A stretch of DNA of 64,000 nucleotides from Luteolibacter sp. LG18 (lineage in GTDB: Bacteria; Verrucomicrobiota; Verrucomicrobiia; Verrucomicrobiales; Akkermansiaceae). Position numbers and translations under genes: made by a program. Location: NCBI RefSeq assembly GCF_036322585.1, contig NZ_AP024600.1, positions 5,146,001 to 5,210,000 on the forward strand. Reading direction: 5' to 3'. Of the stretch, positions 53,066 to 61,273 are shown piece after piece. Under the pieces are notes generated by a model. The model was not told the origin of the DNA and ran no database searches. It was given only the letters and a program-made list of their open reading frames with translations. The first letter of the stretch is position 1. Every line of letters begins with the position of its first letter.

Positions 53066-53419
53066 TCATTCCCACGGCCGCCGGTGCCCGGCCAAGAAGT
53101 GGCAGGAGACCCGTGCCTTCGTCCAGCTCGCCATCTTGTAGGCCAAGGTCAGCACGATGGCCGCCATCGCCGCCATCGCCGCGAAGCTCTGGCTGCCGCG
53201 GTCCATGAGCTGATTGATCAGGACAAAGACGAGGATCGTGATCACCCCCGCCGCGAGAAACCCCAAGCTCTCCGCGATCGCCCATTGGCACCGGGTCATC
53301 CGGGCGGGACACTCTTCACACCGTCGGCGCTCCAGACCGCCACCGTGTGCGGTGGCCATGGAATCCTTGAGGAAAGTTTCGCCGCGGGTGTCCGAAGTGT
53401 CGTTCGATGGACCGGTCAT
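53066..53419 (-). CDS. small membrane protein with Cys-rich N-terminus
   Basis: A 117-residue protein. ATG 53419 has GGAGG about six bases upstream on its strand, so it is preferred over ATG 53452. The N-terminal part carries RRRCEECPARMTRCQW, a possible metal site, followed by two hydrophobic segments (SLGFLAAGVITILVFVLINQL and SFAAMAAMAAIVLTLAYKM). The function is unknown. Confidence 0.65.
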   Translation of the reverse strand: MTGPSNDTSDTRGETFLKDSMATAHGGGLERRRCEECPARMTRCQWAIAESLGFLAAGVITILVFVLINQLMDRGSQSFAAMAAMAAIVLTLAYKMASWTKARVSCHFLAGHRRPWE

Positions 53420-53563
53420 GTGATGCCTCCGTTTCCGATGAAACCGCGCCATGAAAAAAAGGCGCTCTAGTATCGGGAACTCTATGAATCCCGGGCATCA
53501 CTTGCAAGAAGATGTCTGCCCCACACCGCAAAAAACGCGGATCGCACCCGCCCGATCACCCAG

Positions 53564-53842
53564 TCAATTGACCGGCGGCAAGGGCAAGCCGGCTTCCAGC
53601 AACTGCTCCACCGGACTCCAGCCCATGGGCGGCTTCACCGTGGCGCTCCACCACACCCCCTGCCGATCCACCAGCCACTGGCGGCGCAATTCGATCAGGC
53701 GATCTTCCTCGGTCTCCCCGCCATATTCATCTCCCGATTCCGCGCTGCACGAGGGGCAAACCTCGTGGGTCACGTCTCCCCTCTCCAGCACGTCAATGCC
53801 TGGATACCCGCAGACCGGACAGCCGTGGGACCGAATTTTCAT
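53564..53842 (-). CDS. CPCC/zinc-ribbon-type small protein
   Basis: A 92-residue protein whose first 40 residues have CPVCGYPGIDVLERGDVTHEVCPSC, two CPxC knuckles that probably bind zinc, in the style of CPCC cysteine-rich domains. The rest is acidic, then Trp-rich (RRQWLVDRQGVWWSATVKPPMGW). It may bind nucleic acid or protein. It is 144 bases upstream of the 117-residue gene on the same strand. Confidence 0.7.
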   Translation of the reverse strand: MKIRSHGCPVCGYPGIDVLERGDVTHEVCPSCSAESGDEYGGETEEDRLIELRRQWLVDRQGVWWSATVKPPMGWSPVEQLLEAGLPLPPVN

Positions 53843-53895
53843 CCGCCTTTCTAACCATTAGACAGCGGGATCCATTCTGGCGAGCCCTTTTCCGC

Positions 53896-54093
53896 TCAGC
53901 GCTTCTCGTCCCATTTCCGTCCCCACGCCCACCCTCCGCTGGAGGTCAGGGAATCCCGGTCCTTGGCTCCTTGGTCGCTACCCTTGGGAGGCAGGGACAC
54001 GTCCTTGTCTTCGGGGAAGCCGTCGTTGGGACCTTCTGGAGGCGTCTGGAAGCGATCGGGCTCCCCCTCATACCAGTAGGGCAATCCGCTCAT
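53896..54093 (-). CDS. possible small acidic protein
   Basis: A 65-residue frame beginning MSGLPYWYEGEPDRFQTPPEG, rich in Gly, Asp, Pro and Lys and therefore likely disordered. ATG 54093 is preceded on its strand by a purine-rich AGGGAAGGGTGGGAG stretch that could serve as a ribosome binding site. No family; it may not be a real gene. Confidence 0.35.
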   Translation of the reverse strand: MSGLPYWYEGEPDRFQTPPEGPNDGFPEDKDVSLPPKGSDQGAKDRDSLTSSGGWAWGRKWDEKR

Positions 54094-54465
54094 CTCCCAC
54101 CCTTCCCTTGGATTCCAGCAATTGCAAATGACCAAAGGCCGCCACCGGGCGCATTTTGCAGCGCCCCATCTCTGGCAGGCCGATTAAACGCAAAATGCAA
54201 CGCGTCCGATGCACTCCACAGCGCCCGTCATGGCGGCGGCCCAGAGCCCGCGATTGCAAGTGCTTGATCCGTCGACAACTGGATGAAATCGCCGCCGACT
54301 CCCACCGAGCGGCACGCGGTCTGCATTTTCACCATCGTCTGAATCCGCACTCCGTTGTCCGTCCCCCACACACTCCAGTGAAGGAGATGGGCACGCCGCG
54401 CGTCGAACATCTGGAAGCGCCCCTCGTGGGCCGCGCCATCCGCACCGCCAACCCAATCCCTTGCC
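54094..54465. other. 372-base gap with an inverted repeat
   Basis: I see no dependable gene here. GCATTTTGC (54151-54159) and GCAAAATGC (54190-54198) are reverse complements separated by 30 bases. Open frames on both strands have biased, low-complexity translations and look like chance frames. Confidence 0.4.
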
Positions 54466-54828
54466 ATGAAACCCAAAACACGCCTCGGGCTCCCCTTCGA
54501 GGGAGCGGTCTTGTCCATGGTGAACCACGACTGGATCAGCATGGTCGCCTTCAACGGTGCGGACCTCTGTGTCCTCTGGACTCCGCATGGAGCCGAATGC
54601 GCCTCCACCCTCTACAAGGTGATGCAGCACTTCCGCATCCGCACGCTTTCCGACCTCGCCGAGTTCGACCGCTCGTGCCAAGGGTGCTCCTCCGCCAGGA
54701 TTTCGATGAACATCGGTCCTCGCGTGCGCTCCTTCTGGAACCAGTGCAGTCAGGAACTCTCCTTCAGCGGAAACCTGCGCGGGCTCTGCGAAATGGTGCA
54801 GCTCGCGATGCTGGCCCGGGTGCCATAG
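54466..54828 (+). CDS. hypothetical protein
   Basis: A 120-residue soluble protein with four Cys residues in the second half (SCQGCSSARI, NQCSQEL, LRGLCEM). The composition is protein-like (Trp, Phe, Tyr present) but no family is recognised. It is isolated between two non-coding gaps. Confidence 0.5.
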   Translation: MKPKTRLGLPFEGAVLSMVNHDWISMVAFNGADLCVLWTPHGAECASTLYKVMQHFRIRTLSDLAEFDRSCQGCSSARISMNIGPRVRSFWNQCSQELSFSGNLRGLCEMVQLAMLARVP

Positions 54829-55210
54829 CGGGTTACGGCACCCCGGACCGCGTGTGGGCCTCCAAAGCAGGAGCCGTCTCGCCGTCAGCGCGGCAAGACG
54901 AATCCGGGCGCAGGCCCACCACCCCGGACTGCCCCATGCCTCCATCCGGAGTTGGTGCCGGGAAGCTCGTTCCCATCACACAGACGGTAGCAAACCCGAG
55001 GATCAAAGAGCATTCATAGGCGAGTTCGCGAATTCGGGCGGTCAAACGCATGGAGGTCCCTTCGCAGGCGGCGGACCAGCCACAATCCCTTGGAATTGCA
55101 AGGAACATGGATCCAGCCGGAGGGTAATCTGCACTCGCACCGCGCAAATCGCCCCTCCCGTCCCGATGCCGGACGGCGGCCCGATGGACCACCGTCCGGC
55201 TTGAACGAGG
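54829..55210. other. 382-base non-coding gap
   Basis: Between the 120-residue gene and the LamG-gene stop I see no gene, RNA or clear repeat. Confidence 0.4.
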
Positions 55211-57643
55211 TCAATTCGACGACGCCTTGATCTGGAGGAAACCCTTGCCCGCCAATCCTTCCGACTCATCGAGCCGGAAAGTCTGGAGTTCGTAACCGGG
55301 ATCGCCCGAAGGAACCGTGTTCACGTGGCTCACCTGCCGGGTGAAGGTGACGAGATCGAGGCTCCCCCGAACCGTGTAGTGCACCCCATCCACCGTGGCG
55401 GTCTGGCTGCCATCGCCTGCCGCTGAAAATACCGCTCCCGCCCGCACCGCCACCGTGAGGGTCAATTCCTGATGGCTATCCGAGTTGGTATCGGTGAGCG
55501 AAGTCGTGATCAGACCACGGGACGAGGCATCGAGCGGCTCTCCCGCGAACGCGAATTCGTTGAAGTTGCTCACTCCATCATGATCCGCATCGCCGGCAGG
55601 ATCGGCGAGGAGATTGCCGAACTTCGCAAGCTCCCACGAATCCAGCATTCCATCGTGGTCGGTGTCCGTGGTGGACGGAGTGGCGTCGTAGCAAACGGCA
55701 CTGAAGCTATCCAGAATCGCCGTCTTCGCACCGTCCGAGAACAGATGGCAACCGTATACTCCCACCACCAGGTCCGTGAGCGGATCCAGGAAAGTCGGTT
55801 GCACCGTGGGAGTGGCATCCACCCCGTTCGCCGTGAGATGCCAGACACCGCCGATCCGGCTGATCTCCACCGTGAGGGAGATCCCGGCGCGCAATGCCCC
55901 GTTTCCTCCAATGAAGGCGGCATCGGAATCGTTCGCCCCGTTCGTGTTCACGCCGAGGGCCGTGTCGGTTCCGATCACCCCGCCACGCACCACGGCCGTG
56001 GAGCTGCCACCGGCGAAGATTCCGATCTGATCCGCACCCGCGGTGGCGGGCAGATTGATGAATTTCGCCCGAGCCTTGAAGTCCTGGGTTCCCGTGAAGC
56101 CGAGCGACGACAGCCGGATGCCAATCATCTCCGCTTCGCCCAGATTGTTCTGGCCGTTGAGGTCCGAGTTGGTGGTGGTCATCCGCAGGGTGCCATTCAG
56201 GGTGTCCAGCACGAGGTTCGGATCATTGGCGGCCAGCGTCGTTCCCGTTCCTGGAAGCCGGGTATCGAATCCGACACCGGTGCCGGCCGCATCCTTCAAC
56301 CCGTTCTCCGCCGCGGTGAACCCGAGGAATTTCACCGTGTCCGGAGCCCCCGTACCGTTGACGTTCGTCGGGGTGGACTGGGTGTTCATCGGGTTCGAGT
56401 TCGCTTGGTATTCCGCCAGGTTGTTCGCGCCATCACCGTCCGGATCGCCGGTGGCCGATTGGGCCATCGCGCTGCCGAACATCGCCACCTCCCATTTGTC
56501 GTCGAGGCCGTCCTGATCATAGTCTCCGTTCGGCGCGCCCGGAGTGAGCGGGTCGGCAGGATCGGTGCCCATGTTGAACTCGGCGATGTTGGTCCAGCCA
56601 TCGTGATCGAAATCCCCAAGCTTGCCGTCATCGCCCGCCGCGCTGTTCGGGTTCAACCCATGGAGTGTTTCCCACGCGTCCGGCAGGTCGTCGCCATCCT
56701 GGTCGTTGCTCCCCGCCACTCCCAGCAGGGCAGTGGGCGGCAGCGCCACGTTGCTGATGCGCACTTCATCGATCGAACCGATCCAGCGATCCCCGTGGTT
56801 GTCATTGGGATTCCGGCTCGTGCCGTAGCGGCCACGCCCCAGGGTCCATCCCCAGGCATCTCCGTTCACGTCCGTGCCCGGGTTCACCAACGCCGAATTG
56901 GTGCTGGAACTCACATCGGTGGATGCCACGAGCCGATAGGCGGCATCGGTGGCGTCCTTGCGGTAAAGCTTCAATGTGGTGCCATCGCAACTGGCCGCGA
57001 AACTGTGCCATGCTCCGAAGGTGATCGCGGTGGTATCCACCGCCTGCCAGAAATGACCGGCGACATCGGCATAGGCGATCCGCACCCGGTTCGATCCATC
57101 CCCCATTTTCTGGAAGTAAATCGGAGCGGCGGCGGGATCTGGGGAAACGGTGTTGCCCTCCCGGCCCACGAACGTCCTCCAGCCACCGAGATTCGTGCAC
57201 TTGATGGACGCCTCGATGGTCCACGTCGAGGACGTCCAGGTATCGAGGTTGGTTCCGCCGGGGGAAGACTGCGCGGACCAGGTGAACATGGCGGGGTAGT
57301 CCCCGCTGTTGGTCACGCTGAAGGCATTCGCGGCACCGCTCTGCGGCACCGTGGCAAACGGCACATCCGCCGTGTAGACGTGGCCGGCCCACGGATGCTC
57401 CCACGCCCAGACGGTGTTGCCGTTGCCGGACACATCGATCACCTTGATTCCCTCGCCGGTGGCGGTGGTGGTCCTTCCATTGGTGTCTTCCACCTGGGTG
57501 GTTCCCCCGGCGTCCGGGACATTGGTGCCATCTCCTTCAAACCGCCAGTAGGCGATCGTGTTGGCGTCAACGCCAGCCGTCATCAGCCATAAACTGACAA
57601 GGGTGGCGCGCTTCAAGGGATTTGCGGGTAGGTTAGCGGTCAT
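55211..57643 (-). CDS. secreted LamG-domain protein with calcium-type repeats
   Basis: An 810-residue exported protein. A signal peptide is followed by a concanavalin A-like/LamG domain (~30-310: TIAYWRFEGDGTN ... HGDRWIGSIDEVRISNVAL). Next come thrombospondin type 3-like Asp-rich repeats (DQDGDDLPDAWETLHGLNPNS, DFDHDGWTNIAEF, DYDQDGLDDKWEV, DPDGDGANNLAEY) and a second beta domain (~440-650). Another Asp repeat (DTDHDGMLDSWELAKFG) and a C-terminal module YTVRGSLDLVTF...FLQIK complete it. It probably binds carbohydrate or the cell surface. It is divergent from the GntR-type regulator across 626 bases. Confidence 0.8.
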   Translation of the reverse strand: MTANLPANPLKRATLVSLWLMTAGVDANTIAYWRFEGDGTNVPDAGGTTQVEDTNGRTTTATGEGIKVIDVSGNGNTVWAWEHPWAGHVYTADVPFATVPQSGAANAFSVTNSGDYPAMFTWSAQSSPGGTNLDTWTSSTWTIEASIKCTNLGGWRTFVGREGNTVSPDPAAAPIYFQKMGDGSNRVRIAYADVAGHFWQAVDTTAITFGAWHSFAASCDGTTLKLYRKDATDAAYRLVASTDVSSSTNSALVNPGTDVNGDAWGWTLGRGRYGTSRNPNDNHGDRWIGSIDEVRISNVALPPTALLGVAGSNDQDGDDLPDAWETLHGLNPNSAAGDDGKLGDFDHDGWTNIAEFNMGTDPADPLTPGAPNGDYDQDGLDDKWEVAMFGSAMAQSATGDPDGDGANNLAEYQANSNPMNTQSTPTNVNGTGAPDTVKFLGFTAAENGLKDAAGTGVGFDTRLPGTGTTLAANDPNLVLDTLNGTLRMTTTNSDLNGQNNLGEAEMIGIRLSSLGFTGTQDFKARAKFINLPATAGADQIGIFAGGSSTAVVRGGVIGTDTALGVNTNGANDSDAAFIGGNGALRAGISLTVEISRIGGVWHLTANGVDATPTVQPTFLDPLTDLVVGVYGCHLFSDGAKTAILDSFSAVCYDATPSTTDTDHDGMLDSWELAKFGNLLADPAGDADHDGVSNFNEFAFAGEPLDASSRGLITTSLTDTNSDSHQELTLTVAVRAGAVFSAAGDGSQTATVDGVHYTVRGSLDLVTFTRQVSHVNTVPSGDPGYELQTFRLDESEGLAGKGFLQIKASSN

Positions 57644-58269
57644 CTCTCAGGTTTTTGCAATGGCACCGCAGCCCCGTTCCGGTGGTTCATCCTTGGATGA
57701 TTTTCCCCCGGCACGGACTCCACGGCGTGTAAGGGGAATTATCTAGGAAGCGCCCTCTTGTATGATTCCGATATCTTTGGGCATGAATCCGACTCGATGA
57801 CTTCCGACTCACCCAGTTGCCTCCAACAACCTCGTCAGGCGACCGCGCCCCTGACCGAAATTGCAGTCAAATTCCCCGTTTCGAACCTGGATTCCAAAAG
57901 ACCCGGACGATCCTTTCCGCCGCCCTCACCAGCGGCACAAACACCAACACAACCAATTGTTTTTCAATCCATTAAATCACCACCACCTCCTCCAAATCAT
58001 TCTCCACCAAACCTCTCCACTCAGACGAAACATCCGGCCAAACCATCGCCATTTTTGCTGGAACGCGACTTTATCGACCTCCCTGCCTCTTCGGCACACC
58101 GTCTTCGAAACGACGATCCTCAAGGAGACGGAAAAAGAAGCTCCAACCAGATGTCCATTTTGTAGACATTCGGAATTCATGGCTGCTGGCTGACGTTCAT
58201 TTCCTGGATACCGATCAAGGATTGCCGAAGTGAATTCCTTTGCTAGTGGTGTAGCTCCTCATTTCCGCC
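57644..58269. other. 626-base divergent non-coding region
   Basis: Open frames here translate to low-complexity Pro/Ser/Lys sequence and are not believable genes. The region is less GC-rich than its neighbours. From about 57961 to 58022 the plus strand has no G and is C/A/T-rich, which is a C-over-G bubble. Promoters for the LamG gene (minus) and the GntR-type regulator (plus) must lie here. Confidence 0.5.
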
Positions 58270-59394
58270 GTGGAGCCCCTTCCGTCACGAATCTCACTCC
58301 AGAAGCACCTCCTCACGGTGTTGAGGAACGGTATTCAATCGGGGCGATGGACCGGAGAACTTCCGCCCGAGTCGGATCTCTGCCGTGAACTCCACGTCAG
58401 CCGCATGACCCTGCGCAAGGCGCTGTCCGAACTCGCGCGCGAGCAATGGATCTCCCTCGGCGGACGCGGGCGGCTCCACCGCATCGAACAGGCGACCGTG
58501 AGAGCCCCCTCCGGCCAAGGCCGCACCATCCGGGTCCTGACTCCCTACACCTTCGCGGGCCTCGGCACCACCGGCCACGTTATCTTGGAAACCGTGGCGG
58601 AGCAGGTTTCCGCGTCGGGTTTCCGGCTTGAGATCGAGCATCATCCCGGCGTGTTCGAGGGCTTTCAAACGGGCAAGCTGGCCCGCTTGCACGCGCTCCC
58701 GGACACCGCCGCGTGGTTGCTGTTCTACACCACGTCCGAAATGCAGCGCTGGTTCGAGGAACGCGGCACACCGGCGCTGGTGGTCGGGCGCACCCACGAA
58801 GGCGTTTCCCTGCCCTCCGTCTATCCGGACCTGCCCGCGGCGGCCCGCCATGCCGCCGGGTTGTTCTGTGCACGGGGACACCGGGACCTCGTGTATCTGA
58901 TCGCGTCCTTCACCAGCCTTGGCGACCGCATGGCTTCCGAAGCCTTCGCCGCGGAAGGACATCGGCTCGGAGCGAATGTCCGGATCGTGGAGCATGATCC
59001 GGATGTCCACTCGGTGGCCCGGGCAGTGGTGCGGACGCTCGCCGAACGACCGCGGCCCACCGCCTACTACTGCGCCTGCCCCGAACACGTGGTGACGGCG
59101 CTCTGCCGGTTGCAATCCGCGGGAATCCCGGTGCCGGACGCGGTCTCGATCATCTCGGGATGGGACGACCATTGCCTGGACTTCACCTATCCACCGGTTT
59201 CCCGTTACCGGGTCAGCGGTGGCCGGATGGGCCGCCGCATCGCCCGCAGCATCCTGAAGATGATCCACGGTGAACGGGAACCCTCGGCCGCACGCGCGAT
59301 CCTGCCGGAGTTCCTCGAAGGAGCCACCTTGGGATACGCACCCCAATCCCTCCCGAGGAGGCTGCCGGTTCGCGCCGCCAACACGCTCGACTGA
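58270..59394 (+). CDS. GntR-type regulator with LacI-like sugar-binding domain
   Basis: A 374-residue hybrid regulator of the AraR type. Residues ~8-75 form the winged helix-turn-helix of GntR (LPPESDLCRELHVSRMTLRKALSELAREQWI). Residues ~90-360 form the LacI/periplasmic-binding-like domain that should bind a sugar or uronate. The start is GTG 58270. Its stop is two bases from that of the KDPG aldolase gene, facing it. By position, it is the likely controller of the glucuronate operon; the ligand is inferred from context. Confidence 0.82.
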   Translation: MEPLPSRISLQKHLLTVLRNGIQSGRWTGELPPESDLCRELHVSRMTLRKALSELAREQWISLGGRGRLHRIEQATVRAPSGQGRTIRVLTPYTFAGLGTTGHVILETVAEQVSASGFRLEIEHHPGVFEGFQTGKLARLHALPDTAAWLLFYTTSEMQRWFEERGTPALVVGRTHEGVSLPSVYPDLPAAARHAAGLFCARGHRDLVYLIASFTSLGDRMASEAFAAEGHRLGANVRIVEHDPDVHSVARAVVRTLAERPRPTAYYCACPEHVVTALCRLQSAGIPVPDAVSIISGWDDHCLDFTYPPVSRYRVSGGRMGRRIARSILKMIHGEREPSAARAILPEFLEGATLGYAPQSLPRRLPVRAANTLD

Positions 59395-59396
59395 AA

Positions 59397-60029
59397 TCAG
59401 AACGCGGTGCCTGCGGCGACCAGCGCCTCACGGGTGCGCCGCGTGATTTCCGCCCAATGGCCATCGTTCACGAGCTGCCTCTCGACGATCCACGAAGCGC
59501 CCACCGCCGCGACGGCTGGCACATCGAGATAGCTGCGGAGATTCGTCGTGGTGATGCCTCCCGTCGGGATGAACTTCACGCCAGTATGGCCATAGGGACC
59601 CGAGAGGGCCTTGAGCATCGGCACGCCACCCGCTGTTTCCGCGGGGAAAAATTTCAGGACCCCGCAACCGAGCGACAAAGCCATTTCGATCTCGCTCGGA
59701 GTCATAACACCGGGCGAGAACTGAAGGCCCACCTCAGCCGCCTTCACGATCGTCCGGGGATTCAATCCCGGAGCCAGTCCGAAGGATGCGCCCGCATCCT
59801 TCGCCTGCTGGACCTGATCGGCGTCCAGCAGCGTGCCCGCTCCCAACAGGATCTCGGGGAAGCGTTCCGAAATGCGCCGGATCGACCCGGCCGCCGCTGG
59901 AGTCCGGAAGGTGACCTCCATGATGTCCAGCCCACCGGCCAGCAAGGCTTCCGCCAGCGGCAAGGCATCGTCCACCCGGTCCAGGACCACGACCGGGACC
60001 ACTCGTTTCGCTAGGATACGTTCCAACAT
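59397..60029 (-). CDS. eda: 2-dehydro-3-deoxy-phosphogluconate (KDPG) aldolase
   Basis: A 210-residue TIM-barrel aldolase that splits KDPG into pyruvate and glyceraldehyde 3-phosphate. The catalytic Glu is in GLDIMEVTFRTPAA, and the Schiff-base Lys is in GCGVLKFFPAE. The phosphate-binding loop is FIPTGGITTTN. It is last in the minus-strand order SDR, GH115, UxuA, Eda, 26 bases after uxuA. KDG kinase (KdgK) and uronate isomerase (UxaC) are not in the window. Confidence 0.92.
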   Translation of the reverse strand: MLERILAKRVVPVVVLDRVDDALPLAEALLAGGLDIMEVTFRTPAAAGSIRRISERFPEILLGAGTLLDADQVQQAKDAGASFGLAPGLNPRTIVKAAEVGLQFSPGVMTPSEIEMALSLGCGVLKFFPAETAGGVPMLKALSGPYGHTGVKFIPTGGITTTNLRSYLDVPAVAAVGASWIVERQLVNDGHWAEITRRTREALVAAGTAF

Positions 60030-60055
60030 GATTGAAAAGGTTTATACGGCCGGGC

Positions 60056-61267
60056 TCACAGCGAATGACGCAGGCCGAGCGCGAGGCCGCGCAGCTCGGA
60101 CAGGCCGCGCATGCGGCCGAGGCAGGAATAGCCGGGCGTGATGCCAGGCGGCTTGCCCAGATCATCCATCATCGTGTGGCCGTGGTCGGGGCGGATGGAA
60201 AGCTGCCAATCCGCGCGCCCTTCCCCGCGGCGGCGGTCCTGTTCGCGGATCAAGTTCGCCATCACCGCCGGCATGTCGACCGAGCCCGCGAGGTGATCGG
60301 CTTCGTAAAAGGTGCCGTCGGGCAACAGCTTCGTGCTGCGCAGGTGGGCGGCATGGATGCGTGGAGCGAAGCGTTCCACCATCGCGGGCAGATCGTTGTC
60401 CGGGCGCGCGCTGAACGAACCGGTGCAGAAGCACAGGCCATTCACCGGGCTGTCCACCATCCGGAAGATCGTGTCGACATCGTCCGCGGTGGAAACGATC
60501 CGCGGCAAGCCCAGCACCGGAAACGGCGGGTCGTCCGGGTGAATGGCGAGCCGTATTCCCAAGGCTTCGGCCGCGGGCACCACCGCCTCCAGGAAACGGG
60601 CGAGATTCGCCCGCAACTCCGCGGCGTCGATGTCGCGATAGCGGGCAAGCATGGCCCGGATGTCATCGATGGTCAGCGACCACTTCACCCCAGGGAACAC
60701 GTCGATGATCGTGCGGATGAACTCATCCCGCGCCCCGTCATCGAGGCCCCTCCACCACGCGGCCGCCTGCTCGCGCTGGGAATCCGTGTATTCCTCCGCG
60801 GCTTCGGGACGCTGGAGGGCATGAAGCTCGAACGCTGCGAACTTCACCGGATCATAGAGCAGGCACTCCGATCCATCCGGCAGGCGATGGCGCATGTCCG
60901 TTCTGACCCAATCGAGCACGGGCATGAAATTGTAGATCACGGTGGTGATCCCCTCGCCCGCCAGGTTCCGCAGGCTGTCCACGTAGTTGGCGAAGAGTGT
61001 CTTCAGGTCGCCGCTCGCGGTCTTGATGTCCTCGTGGACCGGCACCGATTCGACCACCGACCATGTCAGCCCCGCGGCCTCGATCTCCCGCTTGCGTTCG
61101 CGGATCGCCTCGACCGGCCAGCGTTCGCCATATGGGATCTGGTGGAGCGAGCTGAATACCGCGGTCGCCCCCGCTTGGCGGATGTAAGCCAGCGGCACCG
61201 GATCATTCGGCCCGAACCAGCGGAAGCATTCCTGGAACAGGAACAGATTGGGATTCTCCAAGTTCAT
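60056..61267 (-). CDS. uxuA: mannonate dehydratase
   Basis: A 403-residue enzyme that dehydrates D-mannonate to 2-dehydro-3-deoxygluconate in glucuronate catabolism. The conserved N-terminus (RWFGPNDPVPLAYIRQAGA) and internal AIHPDDPPFPVLGLPRI, CFCTGSFSARPDND and RPDHGH, with metal ligands His, Cys and Asp, all match UxuA. The length is normal. It starts six bases after the GH115 stop, clear evidence of one transcript. Confidence 0.93.
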   Translation of the reverse strand: MNLENPNLFLFQECFRWFGPNDPVPLAYIRQAGATAVFSSLHQIPYGERWPVEAIRERKREIEAAGLTWSVVESVPVHEDIKTASGDLKTLFANYVDSLRNLAGEGITTVIYNFMPVLDWVRTDMRHRLPDGSECLLYDPVKFAAFELHALQRPEAAEEYTDSQREQAAAWWRGLDDGARDEFIRTIIDVFPGVKWSLTIDDIRAMLARYRDIDAAELRANLARFLEAVVPAAEALGIRLAIHPDDPPFPVLGLPRIVSTADDVDTIFRMVDSPVNGLCFCTGSFSARPDNDLPAMVERFAPRIHAAHLRSTKLLPDGTFYEADHLAGSVDMPAVMANLIREQDRRRGEGRADWQLSIRPDHGHTMMDDLGKPPGITPGYSCLGRMRGLSELRGLALGLRHSL

Positions 61268-61273
61268 CGCCGC

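Noticed and set aside
54156-55019. A 287-codon plus-strand frame overlapping the 120-residue gene
   Set aside because: The translation is Arg/Pro/His-rich without protein-like patterning; the 120-residue frame is more plausible.
55472-57592. A 706-codon open frame on the plus strand opposite the LamG gene
   Set aside because: Antisense to a clear secreted protein; the translation is Arg/Gly/Val-rich with no recognisable motif.
57758-58165. A 135-codon plus-strand frame in the LamG-regulator gap
   Set aside because: The translation is low-complexity Pro/Ser/Lys sequence produced by a G-poor tract; no ribosome binding site or domain is visible.
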